From: Lewinellaceae bacterium | GTDB lineage: Bacteria; Bacteroidota; Bacteroidia; Chitinophagales; Saprospiraceae | DNA length: 64,000 nucleotides | Direction: 5' to 3' | NCBI GenBank assembly: GCA_016708875.1 | Contig: JADJFA010000009.1 | Coordinates: forward strand, 1 to 64,000 | Part shown: positions 17,974 to 26,357 of the stretch, piece after piece | How positions within the stretch are numbered: the stretch's first letter is position 1 | How the letters are laid out: each line of letters begins with the position of its first letter | Program-made: the position numbers and the translations under genes | Notes under the pieces: model-generated | What the model was told of the DNA's origin: nothing | What the model saw: the letters and a program-made list of their open reading frames with translations, nothing else | The model's database searches: none

Positions 17974-18540
17974 ATGAAATCAATAGCAGTCTATTGTGGG
18001 GCAAACAAAGGAAATCACCCTTGGTTCGCAGAAGCCACCACCGAACTTGGCAAAACCCTTGCCAAACGTGGTATCCGTGTCGTTTTTGGCGGCGGCAGTG
18101 TTGGACTCATGGGTGTGCTCGCCGACGCAGTGTTGGCGGAGGGTGGCCCTATCACCGGCATTATTACCCACCAACTCAATGGCCTAGAGCTCGGCCATCC
18201 CGGGGTGAAGGACATGATCGTGGTAAATACCATGTCAGAACGCCGCGACCTGCTTATACGCGACACTGACGGGGTCATCACCCTGCCGGGCGGCTTTGGC
18301 TCCATGGACGAGCTTTTTGAAGCGCTCACCCTCGCACAACTCCGGCAATATGAGCGGCCCATTGGGCTGCTTAGCCTGCGCGGTTATTACGATCCGCTGC
18401 TTCACATGCTCGATAATATGGTGGAAAATGGCTTTCTAAAGGAGCAAAATCGCCGCCTTTGCATCGCCTCCGATACCGTCGCCGGCTTGCTCCTGGCTAT
18501 GGAAAAGTATGAACACCGGGCGCTGGATAAATGGCATTGA
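17974..18540 (+). CDS. LOG family protein (nucleotide 5'-monophosphate phosphoribohydrolase)
   Basis: 188 residues starting at MKSIAVYCG; an upstream in-frame extension is rejected because the family begins at this strand. The conserved Rossmann-type glycine motif VVFGGGSVGLMG and the signature LPGGFGSMDE are intact, as is the MSERRDLL active-site segment. LOG enzymes hydrolyse nucleoside or cytokinin monophosphates to base plus ribose 5-phosphate; bacterial members are often annotated TIGR00730. The size is normal. No partner gene suggests a special role here. Confidence 0.92.
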   Translation: MKSIAVYCGANKGNHPWFAEATTELGKTLAKRGIRVVFGGGSVGLMGVLADAVLAEGGPITGIITHQLNGLELGHPGVKDMIVVNTMSERRDLLIRDTDGVITLPGGFGSMDELFEALTLAQLRQYERPIGLLSLRGYYDPLLHMLDNMVENGFLKEQNRRLCIASDTVAGLLLAMEKYEHRALDKWH

Positions 18541-18674
18541 TTGGTTATTTGGTTATGTGGGGATTTGGTTATTTGAGGTGCCAAAGCTTGGTATTCGTTC
18601 CTGCGGTCAAGAAAATTCGGATACCAAGCTTCGCCACCTCAAATAACCAAATCCCCTTATAACCAAATAACCAA
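18541..18674. repeat. Long inverted repeat between convergent genes
   Basis: The left arm (18541-18593), built from GGTTATTTGG words, is almost fully complementary to the right arm (18621-18674). It includes CCAAAGCTTGGTAT facing ATACCAAGCTTCG, with a loop of about 27 bases. It fills the whole gap between the LOG stop and the M28 peptidase stop, so transcripts from either side would form a hairpin of about 50 pairs. A bidirectional terminator is the simplest reading. Confidence 0.85.
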
Positions 18675-18675
18675 T

Positions 18676-19713
18676 CTACAACACTCCATTATGCGTTTGA
18701 TACAGCACCGCAGTCATGGTTTGGCCCACGGCTTTTAGCACGTTTTTGTCAATAATATTTATGTTGTCGGCATGGGTATGGTGGTGGTCGCCAAAGGGGT
18801 GTTCGCCGCCTTTGGGCATGCTGATGATGTCAATCATTGGAATTCTTGCCTCACGGATGACGAAAACGTGGTCGTCTGTGATGCCTGGGCCGTTTTCATT
18901 CACGAAATATTCGCCAAACCCGAGCGATATAGCCAAATTCCACACCGTATCTACGGTTTGGGGTGCAACTTGCCTCGAAACACCCTCCTTGTAAAAACGT
19001 GCCCCTTTTGCACCTACAAGGTCCAATAAGATGGCATAATAAGGCATATAACCCGGGCGGTGAAGGTTTTTTGCCCAATGTTGTGAGCCAAGGCACCAGG
19101 TTTCGGGGGCATTATTGTCGTCGTCGCCATTGTCTTCCAAATCAAAACAGATCAAATCCACCCCAAGATCCAATGGGTTGTTGTGAAGGGTGCGTGCAAG
19201 TTCGAGCAGGATGCCCACGCCGCTTGCGCCGTCGTCGGCGCCGTCAATGGCTTTGTTGACATCTTTTGTGTCTTTGTCCGCTTCGTTCCGGCTGTCCCAG
19301 TGTGCAGCAATTAATATCCGCTTCTGAGCCTCAGGTTTGTATTGGGCGATGATATTCACCCCGTTGAATGTGCCGCCTTTGTAGTAGGGCGCCTGCACTT
19401 TTTGTTCAATGACTGTAAAGCCGTAGCGTTGGAATTCTTTGACGAGCCATGCCCCGCATTTTTTGTGGGCAGGCGTATTGGGCACACGAGGGCCAAAATC
19501 CACTTGTTTTTTTACAAAGAGAAAAGCCGAATCGGAATTGAAATCCGGTACCGCAATTTGTGGAATATTGGGTTTGGGCTTTTCTACTTGAGGATTTGAT
19601 TTCGGGGTTGGCTTGTTGTCTAAAAAGGGTTTAATGACATAAATCACCGCAAAAAGCAGCAGAACAGCGATGAGGGCGTAGGCCAGTATGGGGCGCTTTG
19701 ACTTATTTTGCAT
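18676..19713 (-). CDS. M28-family zinc peptidase / glutaminyl cyclase-like protein
   Basis: 345 residues. An N-terminal membrane segment (about 8-28) is followed by a Pro/Lys-rich linker, so the catalytic domain is anchored and exported. Metal-binding positions of the M28 fold are visible: AAHWDSR (His138), DGADDGASG (about 157-165), FDLEDNGDD (about 190-197) and the late HTHADN. Conserved CLGSQHWAKN near 205 is typical of the glutaminyl-peptide cyclotransferase branch found across Bacteroidota, so the protein may convert N-terminal Gln to pyroglutamate rather than cleave peptides. That choice cannot be settled from motifs alone. Such processing would suit T9SS substrates, many of which begin with Gln after signal cleavage. 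Confidence 0.85.
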   Translation of the reverse strand: MQNKSKRPILAYALIAVLLLFAVIYVIKPFLDNKPTPKSNPQVEKPKPNIPQIAVPDFNSDSAFLFVKKQVDFGPRVPNTPAHKKCGAWLVKEFQRYGFTVIEQKVQAPYYKGGTFNGVNIIAQYKPEAQKRILIAAHWDSRNEADKDTKDVNKAIDGADDGASGVGILLELARTLHNNPLDLGVDLICFDLEDNGDDDNNAPETWCLGSQHWAKNLHRPGYMPYYAILLDLVGAKGARFYKEGVSRQVAPQTVDTVWNLAISLGFGEYFVNENGPGITDDHVFVIREARIPMIDIISMPKGGEHPFGDHHHTHADNINIIDKNVLKAVGQTMTAVLYQTHNGVL

Positions 19714-19767
19714 GGAGAAATTTGAATTTATGCCGCAAAGAACGGAGATTTCACATTCCTATTTCCA

Positions 19768-19931
19768 AGAGCGTGTTCGGGATTTTGGATTCGGGCTGCA
19801 AGCGGCAAATTTTGTCTCACTTCTCGTTAATATTTTCGTCCCGCAAGCGCGGGACTATGGCTGCAAATTTTGCCTTAATTGAAACAAAATTTGCTCGCTT
19901 TCGCCGCGAACCAAAATCCCGAACACGCTCT
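19768..19931. repeat. Inverted repeat between the M28 peptidase and HD genes
   Basis: AGAGCGTGTTCGGGATTTTG starting at 19768 is complementary to CAAAATCCCGAACACGCTCT ending at 19931. Inner pairing (CAAATTTTGT with ACAAAATTTG) makes a cruciform of about 45 pairs with several bulges. Both flanking genes are on the minus strand, so it can terminate the HD gene. Confidence 0.7.
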
Positions 19932-19934
19932 AAT

Positions 19935-20630
19935 TCAACGCCATATCCGTTCCCAGGGCCAAAAAGGTTTGATTTTAACCACTTCAATGCCTTCAGCCAC
20001 CTGTTCGAACCAGCGCAGCGGCGCCTGTATTTTGTCGCCTGTCTGAGTGTCGCACTTAAAAAACAAGTAGTAAAGTTGAAGGCAATGCCCCACTCGGGAG
20101 AGCAGAGAGTCCAGTTGGCTGTGTGGGGAGGGTCGGCGGCGTTGGGCGAGCCATTTATAATAAGCGTCGTCGTGGGTTTCTATGACATCCAAAACAGCTG
20201 AATCGCTCGTATATCCTTCCAGGAACTGGCGGGCTAGCAAGCCGTGGCGTTTGGTCCAGTCGCGGGGCCGGCTGCGGCTTTCAGCGTGTTTGAACGTATC
20301 GTGGACGATTGCGATGAGGCGGAGGCGGTCGCGATTTTCGGACGAGAGATTTGGGAGGATTTCGATATTGTCAAGCACTTCGCGTACGTGGAGCACTACT
20401 TTACCTTCAGGGTGTCCAAAACGCGGCTCGCCCCAGAGAAGCCCCTTGCGAAATTCGGGCATGACCACCAGCTTCCGTTCCAGATCGTTTTCGGGACGGA
20501 TCAGGTGTTCGATGAAATCAATTTTGTGCAAATAGCGGTCAGTCACAGGCGTTTGTCTAGCTGGTTTGGACGTTTGTCGTTGGCTCAAAACAATGGTAAG
20601 GCGAGTACGTTTAATCGTTCTTAAAATCAA
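19935..20630 (-). CDS. HD-domain phosphohydrolase-like protein
   Basis: Up to 231 residues from a TTG start; the true start may be downstream. HD metal-binding positions are visible: H81 in LHVREVLDNI, the H110-D111 doublet in AIVHDTFKH, and later ARQFLEGY and IETHDDAYY. HD proteins hydrolyse phosphate esters, often of nucleotides or signalling nucleotides, but the substrate cannot be named. The C-terminus (WFEQVAEGIEVVKIKPFWPW) is basic and aromatic. It is divergent from the HtrA gene. Confidence 0.75.
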   Translation of the reverse strand: MILRTIKRTRLTIVLSQRQTSKPARQTPVTDRYLHKIDFIEHLIRPENDLERKLVVMPEFRKGLLWGEPRFGHPEGKVVLHVREVLDNIEILPNLSSENRDRLRLIAIVHDTFKHAESRSRPRDWTKRHGLLARQFLEGYTSDSAVLDVIETHDDAYYKWLAQRRRPSPHSQLDSLLSRVGHCLQLYYLFFKCDTQTGDKIQAPLRWFEQVAEGIEVVKIKPFWPWERIWR

Positions 20631-20748
20631 TTTTCAAGAACTGGCTATTGGCTGGTTAACGTGCCGTTAAATCAAAACTTTCTGACAGCAAAGAAGCATC
20701 CTTCTCGTTTAACCGAGGTTTTTACATCAAAATTTTAAACACAGAACA

Positions 20749-21897
20749 ATGAATAAATTGTGGTCAACTCTACTCGCAGGCGCTACGGGCGGACTTGTCA
20801 CCATGGGCGCAGTGAAAATGCTGGATACCCCTCAACTGCCCCAGATCCCGGAGACGCAAACTTACTCTAAACAAGTGAATTACGGCGGCGCCCCAGTGCC
20901 TTTCGATTTCACCAAAGCTGCTGAACGGGCCATGCCCTCTGTAGTGCATATTAAAGCAACAGAAAGCAAGGAGTCTGCTATCCAACGGCAGCGTGAGAAT
21001 CGCTATTCCAATCCTTTCCAGTATTTTTTTGGAGACAGTTATGGCTTTGAACAGCAGCCACGTTCCGGTACAGGCTCAGGCGTAATCTATACTTCAGACG
21101 GCTATATTTTGACCAACAACCACGTGGTGGAATTTGCAGACGAGTTTGAAGTGACGCTATACGACAACCGCGAATTCCGCGCTCGCCTGGTGGGCCGCGA
21201 CCCAAACACCGATATGGCTGTCATTAAAATTGATGCCAATGATTTGCCGCCTTTTGAACTCGGTGACTCCGATGATGCCAGGGTTGGAGAATGGGTACTT
21301 GCTGTGGGTAATCCTTTTGACCTTACTTCTACCGTTACGGCCGGCATCATTAGTGCCAAGGGCCGCGACATTAATATCATTAAAGGCGGCAAGGCCATCG
21401 AATCTTTTATCCAAACAGATGCTGCCGTTAATCCTGGAAATTCTGGCGGGGCCTTGGTGGATGTAAACGGCAACCTGATAGGCATCAATTCGGCCATCGC
21501 TACGCCTAACGGTGTATTTGCAGGCTACTCCTTTGCTATTCCAATCAACCTGGTGAAGCGCATTGCAGATGATTTGGTGAAATACGGTGAGTATCGCCGC
21601 GCTTATCTTGGCGTAAATGTTATTACAATGGATAGCCATGTAGCCCAAGAATTTGACATTCCGTACACAAAGGGTGTTTTGGTTGCCAGCCTCGACCCGG
21701 AAGGCTCGGCTGCGCAGGCAGGAGTGGAAGAAAACGATGTAGTGACAAAAGCAAATGGCAAAAATGTGACAACCTCCTCTGAACTAATGGAACTGATCGG
21801 GCGTTCTAAGGTGGGCGAAACGCTGACGCTCAACGTTGTAAGAAGCGGAAACTCCCAAGAGATCCCGGTCCGCCTTAAGACACGCAGCAACAATTGA
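20749..21897 (+). CDS. degQ: HtrA/DegP-type periplasmic serine protease
   Basis: 382 residues. An N-terminal hydrophobic segment (about 5-24) exports or anchors it. The trypsin-like domain (about 55-270) carries the full triad: His125 in LTNNHVV, Asp155 in PNTDMAVIK, and Ser232 in NPGNSGGAL. A single PDZ domain (about 290-380, with GVLVASLDPEGSAAQAGV) follows. Many DegP-type proteases of this phylum are longer, with two PDZ domains, so this resembles the DegS/HtrA2 layout. It degrades or refolds damaged envelope proteins. It has its own terminator at 21960. Confidence 0.93.
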   Translation: MNKLWSTLLAGATGGLVTMGAVKMLDTPQLPQIPETQTYSKQVNYGGAPVPFDFTKAAERAMPSVVHIKATESKESAIQRQRENRYSNPFQYFFGDSYGFEQQPRSGTGSGVIYTSDGYILTNNHVVEFADEFEVTLYDNREFRARLVGRDPNTDMAVIKIDANDLPPFELGDSDDARVGEWVLAVGNPFDLTSTVTAGIISAKGRDINIIKGGKAIESFIQTDAAVNPGNSGGALVDVNGNLIGINSAIATPNGVFAGYSFAIPINLVKRIADDLVKYGEYRRAYLGVNVITMDSHVAQEFDIPYTKGVLVASLDPEGSAAQAGVEENDVVTKANGKNVTTSSELMELIGRSKVGETLTLNVVRSGNSQEIPVRLKTRSNN

Positions 21898-21959
21898 CCG
21901 AAAAGGCCGTTATATAGCCTTCTAAGATAAAAAGTTGGTTTTTCGTTTTGTTTTGATGT

Positions 21960-21996
21960 GCCGGCCCTTGCGTAATGCAGGGGTCGGCTTTTTTTT
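21960..21996 (+). terminator. Rho-independent terminator of the HtrA gene
   Basis: GCCGGCCCTTGC (21960-21971) pairs with GCAGGGGTCGGC (21977-21988), allowing G-T pairs, and is followed by eight T. It lies 63 bases after the HtrA stop. Confidence 0.9.
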
Positions 21997-22107
21997 GCAA
22001 AAAAATCCAGTTCAACCACACCAATGCGCCAAATCCAAGCTGCAACTTTGCCCCCGCTTTCCACGCCAATGCGCCTCTACTGTGCTCCCTTTTTACGCAT
22101 TGTCACA

Positions 22108-22158
22108 AAAAGTGTGGCACACCTAGCCAACTACGTTTATTAGGTGTGCCACACTTTT
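22108..22158. repeat. Perfect inverted repeat upstream of the DUF4340 gene
   Basis: AAAAGTGTGGCACACCTA (22108-22125) is perfectly complementary to TAGGTGTGCCACACTTTT (22141-22158) with a 15-base loop. It ends only 22 bases before the ATG at 22181 and comes after a separate, convincing terminator, so it may lie in the leader of the DUF4340 transcript. A TTTT end means it could also terminate. Confidence 0.75.
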
Positions 22159-22180
22159 CTGAACACAAAATCAAAAATTT

Positions 22181-23200
22181 ATGAACAGAACACTGCTCTT
22201 AGTAGCGCTATTCCTTGTATTGGGCGGCGCTGTCTGGTACGCACTTTCAAACAAGAAAAAACAGGCTGGCACCCATGTTTCATGGGACATGGATTTTGCT
22301 GTAAAAAACACTGAGGAGATTGGCAAAATCTTCATTGCAGATCGAAAGGGCGGCACTGCTACCCTTGAACGAAAAGGAAAACAATGGCTTTACAATGGCA
22401 AATATCCTGCCCGTCCATCTGCAATTGAATCGCTGCTTGAAACCATTTCAAGTGTAAATGTGCTCAACATCCCGCCCAATGGTGCTGTGCCCGGAATGAT
22501 CAAAGAATTGGCAGCCTCGGGTATCAAAGTCGAGATTTATGCCCGCGATGAAAAACGACTGAAAACTTTTTACATCGGGGGCGTTACCAACGACGAACGA
22601 GGCACCGTGCTGATGATGGACGGCTCGGAACAACCGTATGTGGTACACATCCCAGGGTTTATCGGGCAAGTACGGTCGCGCTTTCTTATGGGCGACGATG
22701 AATGGCGCGACAAAGCCATTTTTCTGGAAAAGCCAGAGGAGATTCAGTCGGTATCAGTAGAGTATCCGCAACGCAAGACCGAGTCGTTCAAGTTAGAAAA
22801 AACAGGTGAAGCGGCGTATGAAGTAAAGCCTTATTTCAGCACCACCTCACCCATGCGCAGCCCTCGACGAAAAGGAGTGGCAGAGGCTTATCTGGTTCAG
22901 TTTGAGCGCATGGTGGCGGAGGCCTTTGAAACGCAAAATCCACTGCGCGATTCTGTAAAAGCCTTGGTGCCTTTTGCCATCGTGACGATGAAAAAGACCG
23001 ATGGTGTGGAGAAAAAGGTTCGGTTTTGGCCCGTGCAGGTAGAAATGAATAGTGAAGGAAAAAATTTCGTGGCACGTTATTTCACCGATGTGGACAACGA
23101 GGATTTTATGCTGACGCAAGATCGTGTGTTCGGAGGCATTTTTCGCGGCTACGGGTTTTTCTATGAGGGAATACCAGAGAAGAACAGGCTGAGAAATTGA
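22181..23200 (+). CDS. DUF4340 domain-containing protein
   Basis: 339 residues. An N-terminal membrane helix (about 4-22) is followed by a long extracytoplasmic beta-rich region. TATLERKGKQWLYNGKYPAR is the typical DUF4340 (PF14238) phrase, with VEIYARDEKRLKTFYIGG and FIGQVRSRF next. In many bacteria this family sits with gliding-type ABC transporter genes and may be an envelope component; no such partner is present here. The function is not established. Confidence 0.8.
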   Translation: MNRTLLLVALFLVLGGAVWYALSNKKKQAGTHVSWDMDFAVKNTEEIGKIFIADRKGGTATLERKGKQWLYNGKYPARPSAIESLLETISSVNVLNIPPNGAVPGMIKELAASGIKVEIYARDEKRLKTFYIGGVTNDERGTVLMMDGSEQPYVVHIPGFIGQVRSRFLMGDDEWRDKAIFLEKPEEIQSVSVEYPQRKTESFKLEKTGEAAYEVKPYFSTTSPMRSPRRKGVAEAYLVQFERMVAEAFETQNPLRDSVKALVPFAIVTMKKTDGVEKKVRFWPVQVEMNSEGKNFVARYFTDVDNEDFMLTQDRVFGGIFRGYGFFYEGIPEKNRLRN

Positions 23201-23271
23201 GGCGTTGGACAAAAGAAAAAGACCTCGGAGGTTTTCAAAACCTCCGAGGTCTTTTTCTTTTGTCCAACGCC
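23201..23271. terminator. Perfect 35-base inverted repeat, bidirectional terminator
   Basis: The left arm (23201-23235) and right arm (23237-23271) are perfectly complementary over 35 bases, including GACCTCGGAGGTTTT with AAAACCTCCGAGGTC and flanking A-rich and T-rich tracts. It begins directly after the DUF4340 stop and ends 5 bases before the convergent ruvC stop, so it should terminate both genes. Confidence 0.9.
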
Positions 23272-23276
23272 CAATA

Positions 23277-23838
23277 TCACTTCCCCCTCTTGGGATTGTC
23301 TTTCAAAAACCCTTTCCAACCCGTATAGGATTTTTTGCCAGCCAGGCCCGGGCTACTCGATTGATACCAATGGCATAGGGCAGTTGCAAGTGCGTCGGTG
23401 GCATCGAAGTATTTTTCAGAAAACTTGGTATGGAGGATGTTCTCCAGCATTCCTGCCACTTGTTCTTTGGAAGCGTTGCCGTTGCCCGTCACGGCGCTCT
23501 TGATCTTTTTTGGCATATACTCCGTGATAACGAGGTGGTTTACCATTCCTGCGGCAATGGCTACCCCTTGTGCTCTGCCTAATTTGAGCATTGACTGCAC
23601 GTTTTTGCCAAAAAAAGGCGCTTCGATGGCCATTTCTGTAGGTAGGTGCTGGCGAATGATGTCCTGCACCTGTTCGAAAATATAGCGGAGTTTCACCGTG
23701 TGGTCGTCGCTGCTGATGTGCGCGAAGGTTACCACTCCGATTTCGATGACTTTTATCGCTTTTTTGTCGGCATCAATAATAGCAAACCCCAACACGTTGG
23801 TGCCGGGGTCAATGCCGAGTATTCGTTTGGGATTCCAT
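23277..23838 (-). CDS. ruvC: Holliday junction endonuclease RuvC
   Basis: RuvC cuts Holliday junctions symmetrically together with RuvAB. The family opening KRILGIDPGTNVLGFAIID is present with the first catalytic Asp. It lies upstream of the long uninterrupted frame and joins an ATG (read from 23838) only if one indel near 23825 is allowed. The other active-site acids appear in AIEAPFFGKN and FDATDALATALCHW. The short basic tail ends NPKRGK. About 187 residues, normal for RuvC. Confidence 0.92.
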
Positions 23839-23852
23839 TTGTTTTATTATAG

Positions 23853-24057
23853 ATCAGCCCGAAATTTTAGAATGCAGCATTAAACCGCAAAATGTAAAAC
23901 AGGAAAATATAAAACCGCAAAACCAAGAAGGATCACGACTCGAATAGGTCAGAAATCTTGCCCTAATTCGCCAGCAAATATCACGGTTTTAAATTTTGCG
24001 GTTCTCCTGTTTTAAATTTTGCGGTTTAATGCTGCCTTCTAAAAATTTCGGGCTGAC
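23853..24057. repeat. Long inverted repeat (AAACCGCAAAAT type)
   Basis: TCAGCCCGAAATTTTAGAA (from 23855) and GCAGCATTAAACCGCAAAAT (from 23874) face their complements at 24007-24056. A central loop of about 90 bases contains further short copies of AAACCGCAAAA. It separates ruvC from glgC, both on the minus strand. No coding capacity. Confidence 0.75.
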
Positions 24058-24064
24058 TCATACT

Positions 24065-25336
24065 TTACATGATTCTAGCGCCTTCGGGTATCATTGCCCC
24101 TTTTTTAATCACCACCAGACCATCGCGAATGACGTATTCGTCGGCATCGGTGGCGGGCAGGTGGAGGCCGCCTTTGATGACGACGTTGTTGCCAATTCGG
24201 CAATCTTTGTCGAGGATGGCGTGCTCGATGTGGCAATAATGGCCCACGCCAAGCGGGATGTCCTCTTGTTGGGTGGCGATTTCCTGCAAGGTTTGGTACA
24301 CGTCATTGCCCATCACGATGGAGTCTTTGATGACGGTGTTTTCGCCAATACGAGACCGCAAACCGATGATGGAACCTTCAATAACACGAGCATGGATGAT
24401 GGAGCCTTCTGCAATGAGGGCGCGGTTGAGTTGGGTGCCGCCGTAGAATTTGGCGGGGGGCAACATACGCCCCCGGGTGTAAATTACATTCTTGGTATCG
24501 AAGAGATTGAAAGGCGGTATGTGATCAGTGAGTTCGATATTGGCCTCGAAAAAGGAGCGGATGGTACCGATATCGGTCCAATACCCTTCATACTGGTAGG
24601 CCGCCACCTTGCGGCCTTCAGCGATGGCGGCAGGGATGATTTCTTTGCCAAAATCCGTGGCTTCGGGGTAATTATCGAACAAATCGGCGAGTGCTTTCCG
24701 ATTGAAAATATAGATGCCCATGGAGGCGAGATAATTGCGCCCGCGCTTCTTGTTGTAAGGACTGACTTCGCTGGCCCAATCGGGTAACACGTCGGCATTT
24801 GGTTTCTCGATAAAACGGGGAATATAGCCTTCGTTGTTGACTTTCATGATGCCAAATCCGGTAGCATCACGCGCATCCACGGGCAAACAAGCGATGGTGA
24901 CATCGGCGTTTTTTTCGATGTGGTGCTTCACCATGGACTCAAAATCCATCTGGTAAAGTTGGTCGCCCGAGAGGATGAGGATGTAATCAAATTCGTGGCG
25001 CTCATAGTGCTTGCGGCTTTGGCGCACAGCATCGGAAGTACCCTGGAACCAGCCAGACTCACCAGGCGTCTGCTCCGCTGCGAGGATATCCACAAAGCCC
25101 TGGGTAAAATGGTCAAAATTGTAGGCGTTCTTGATATGCGCGTTGAGCGAGGCAGAGTTGTATTGTGTGAGCACGAACATCCGCTTTACACCAGAATTGA
25201 TGCAGTTGGAAATAGGGATGTCAATCAAGCGGTATTTGCCGCCAATGGGCACGGCGGGTTTGGAACGTTTTTCGGTAAGGGGGTAAAGGCGGCTTCCGGC
25301 GCCCCCGCCGAGGATTAGGCAGATCATCTTTATCAT
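24065..25336 (-). CDS. glgC: Glucose-1-phosphate adenylyltransferase
   Basis: Makes ADP-glucose from ATP and glucose 1-phosphate, the committed step of bacterial glycogen synthesis. 423 residues, normal length. The nucleotidyltransferase signature GGGAGSRLYPLTEKRSKPAV lies near the N-terminus (about 10-29), followed by YRLIDIPISNCINSG, then SGDQLYQMDF and FIEKPN. The C-terminal left-handed beta-helix is shown by hexapeptide-like runs (about 310-410). The start is either of two near Met codons. glgA lies 1 kb upstream on the same strand with a toxin-antitoxin pair between. The 292 bases before glgC hold nothing recognisable. Confidence 0.96.
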   Translation of the reverse strand: MIKMICLILGGGAGSRLYPLTEKRSKPAVPIGGKYRLIDIPISNCINSGVKRMFVLTQYNSASLNAHIKNAYNFDHFTQGFVDILAAEQTPGESGWFQGTSDAVRQSRKHYERHEFDYILILSGDQLYQMDFESMVKHHIEKNADVTIACLPVDARDATGFGIMKVNNEGYIPRFIEKPNADVLPDWASEVSPYNKKRGRNYLASMGIYIFNRKALADLFDNYPEATDFGKEIIPAAIAEGRKVAAYQYEGYWTDIGTIRSFFEANIELTDHIPPFNLFDTKNVIYTRGRMLPPAKFYGGTQLNRALIAEGSIIHARVIEGSIIGLRSRIGENTVIKDSIVMGNDVYQTLQEIATQQEDIPLGVGHYCHIEHAILDKDCRIGNNVVIKGGLHLPATDADEYVIRDGLVVIKKGAMIPEGARIM

Positions 25337-25628
25337 GGCAGGTGTTGTTTTTTCTGTTTGCGCCGAAAACTATGGCTAAGTACCCTTACGCTGTCAAGAT
25401 TTAGATGGATTATTTTTTCCTCAAATCACTGTTGGTAGGGAGATTGACATTAATGGGAAGGATTACAACGGTAACAGCAAACGATTCTATTTGAGTTCGC
25501 GAATATTATTATAGCATAACTATAATGAAAAGGTATATAATCAAATTAGCTGAATCTCGAACACTCCAACGCTGGGCCATTTTGTTCATTTTCAATGTTT
25601 TTTGATTTCCCTTAATATCAAACGAAAA

Positions 25629-26015
25629 TCACTTCCAAAACTCAACGTTCAAAAAATCAATATTGGCAAAATGTTGGTCCCGGGTAATCAGTTTGAAACC
25701 ATAAGTATGTGCGGTTGCTGCAATCCAAATGTCATTTTCAGGGATAGGGCGGCCTTTGGCTTGTAGGTGTTTGCGGACTTCAGCGTATTGTTGGGCAACA
25801 TTCAAATCGGCAACTAAAATCCGGCTTCGGCTTATAAATGCTTGTGTCTTTTCTTGATGTTTTAAAGGATTCCCAGAGATCGCTGCACCAAATAACAGCT
25901 CTCCACAAACGATTACAGGCAGATAAATTTCATGGTAAATCTCCACTTTTTTGACCGTGTCATCTTTGTTGCGGAGATAGTCAACGACTATGTTTGAATC
26001 CAAAATTGCTACCAT
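25629..26015 (-). CDS. vapC: VapC-type PIN-domain toxin
   Basis: 128 residues, standard for VapC ribonucleases, which inhibit growth by cleaving tRNA or rRNA. The four acidic positions are visible: Asp6 in MVAILDSNIVVDYL, Glu in PVIVCGELLFGA, Asp in PENDIWIAATAH, and Asp in KLITRDQHFANI. It overlaps the upstream antitoxin by 7 bases, the usual translational coupling of type II pairs, and interrupts the glg gene pair. Confidence 0.88.
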   Translation of the reverse strand: MVAILDSNIVVDYLRNKDDTVKKVEIYHEIYLPVIVCGELLFGAAISGNPLKHQEKTQAFISRSRILVADLNVAQQYAEVRKHLQAKGRPIPENDIWIAATAHTYGFKLITRDQHFANIDFLNVEFWK

Positions 26016-26260
26016 TCCCCTTCAATGCTTTGAAATTCACGAGACATGATTTCGGCAAGTTCATCTCCGTCTGGTCCGGCAAGAGAGCCAGCAAGATCTG
26101 CTAAGAAGTGAGGCTTGTCGTTCCCCTCTGAAGGCGTTGGCAAGACATTGTCGGTAATTTGTCGTGGCGGTTGCGCCACCTGCACATAATTGAGTGTTTG
26201 CAAAAATTGCAAAAAGACCGCCATGCGCGATTCTTCAATGTTGATTACAATCTGTTGCAT
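26009..26260 (-). CDS. Antitoxin of the VapC pair
   Basis: 83 residues, directly upstream of and overlapping vapC. The N-terminus MQQIVINIEESRMAVFLQFL is followed by a linker and an acidic C-terminal end (DELAEIMSREFQSIEGEW) of the kind that masks the PIN active site. A DNA-binding fold cannot be assigned with certainty, so the antitoxin role rests mainly on position, size and overlap. Confidence 0.7.
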   Translation of the reverse strand: MQQIVINIEESRMAVFLQFLQTLNYVQVAQPPRQITDNVLPTPSEGNDKPHFLADLAGSLAGPDGDELAEIMSREFQSIEGEW

Positions 26261-26320
26261 AATCGTATTTTTAAGAGCGAAAGTAGGCGTTTTTCTGCTT
26301 TATCTGTTGACCAAGGCTTT

Positions 26321-26357
26321 TTAGAAGTGACGCTTTTTTAAAAAGTGTCACTTCTTA
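26321..26357. terminator. Hairpin overlapping the glgA stop
   Basis: AGAAGTGACGCTTTTTT and AAAAAGTGTCACTTCT form a stem with one G-T pair and T or A tracts on both strands. It covers the last codons and stop of glgA and can terminate glgA on the minus strand before the antitoxin gene. Confidence 0.65.
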
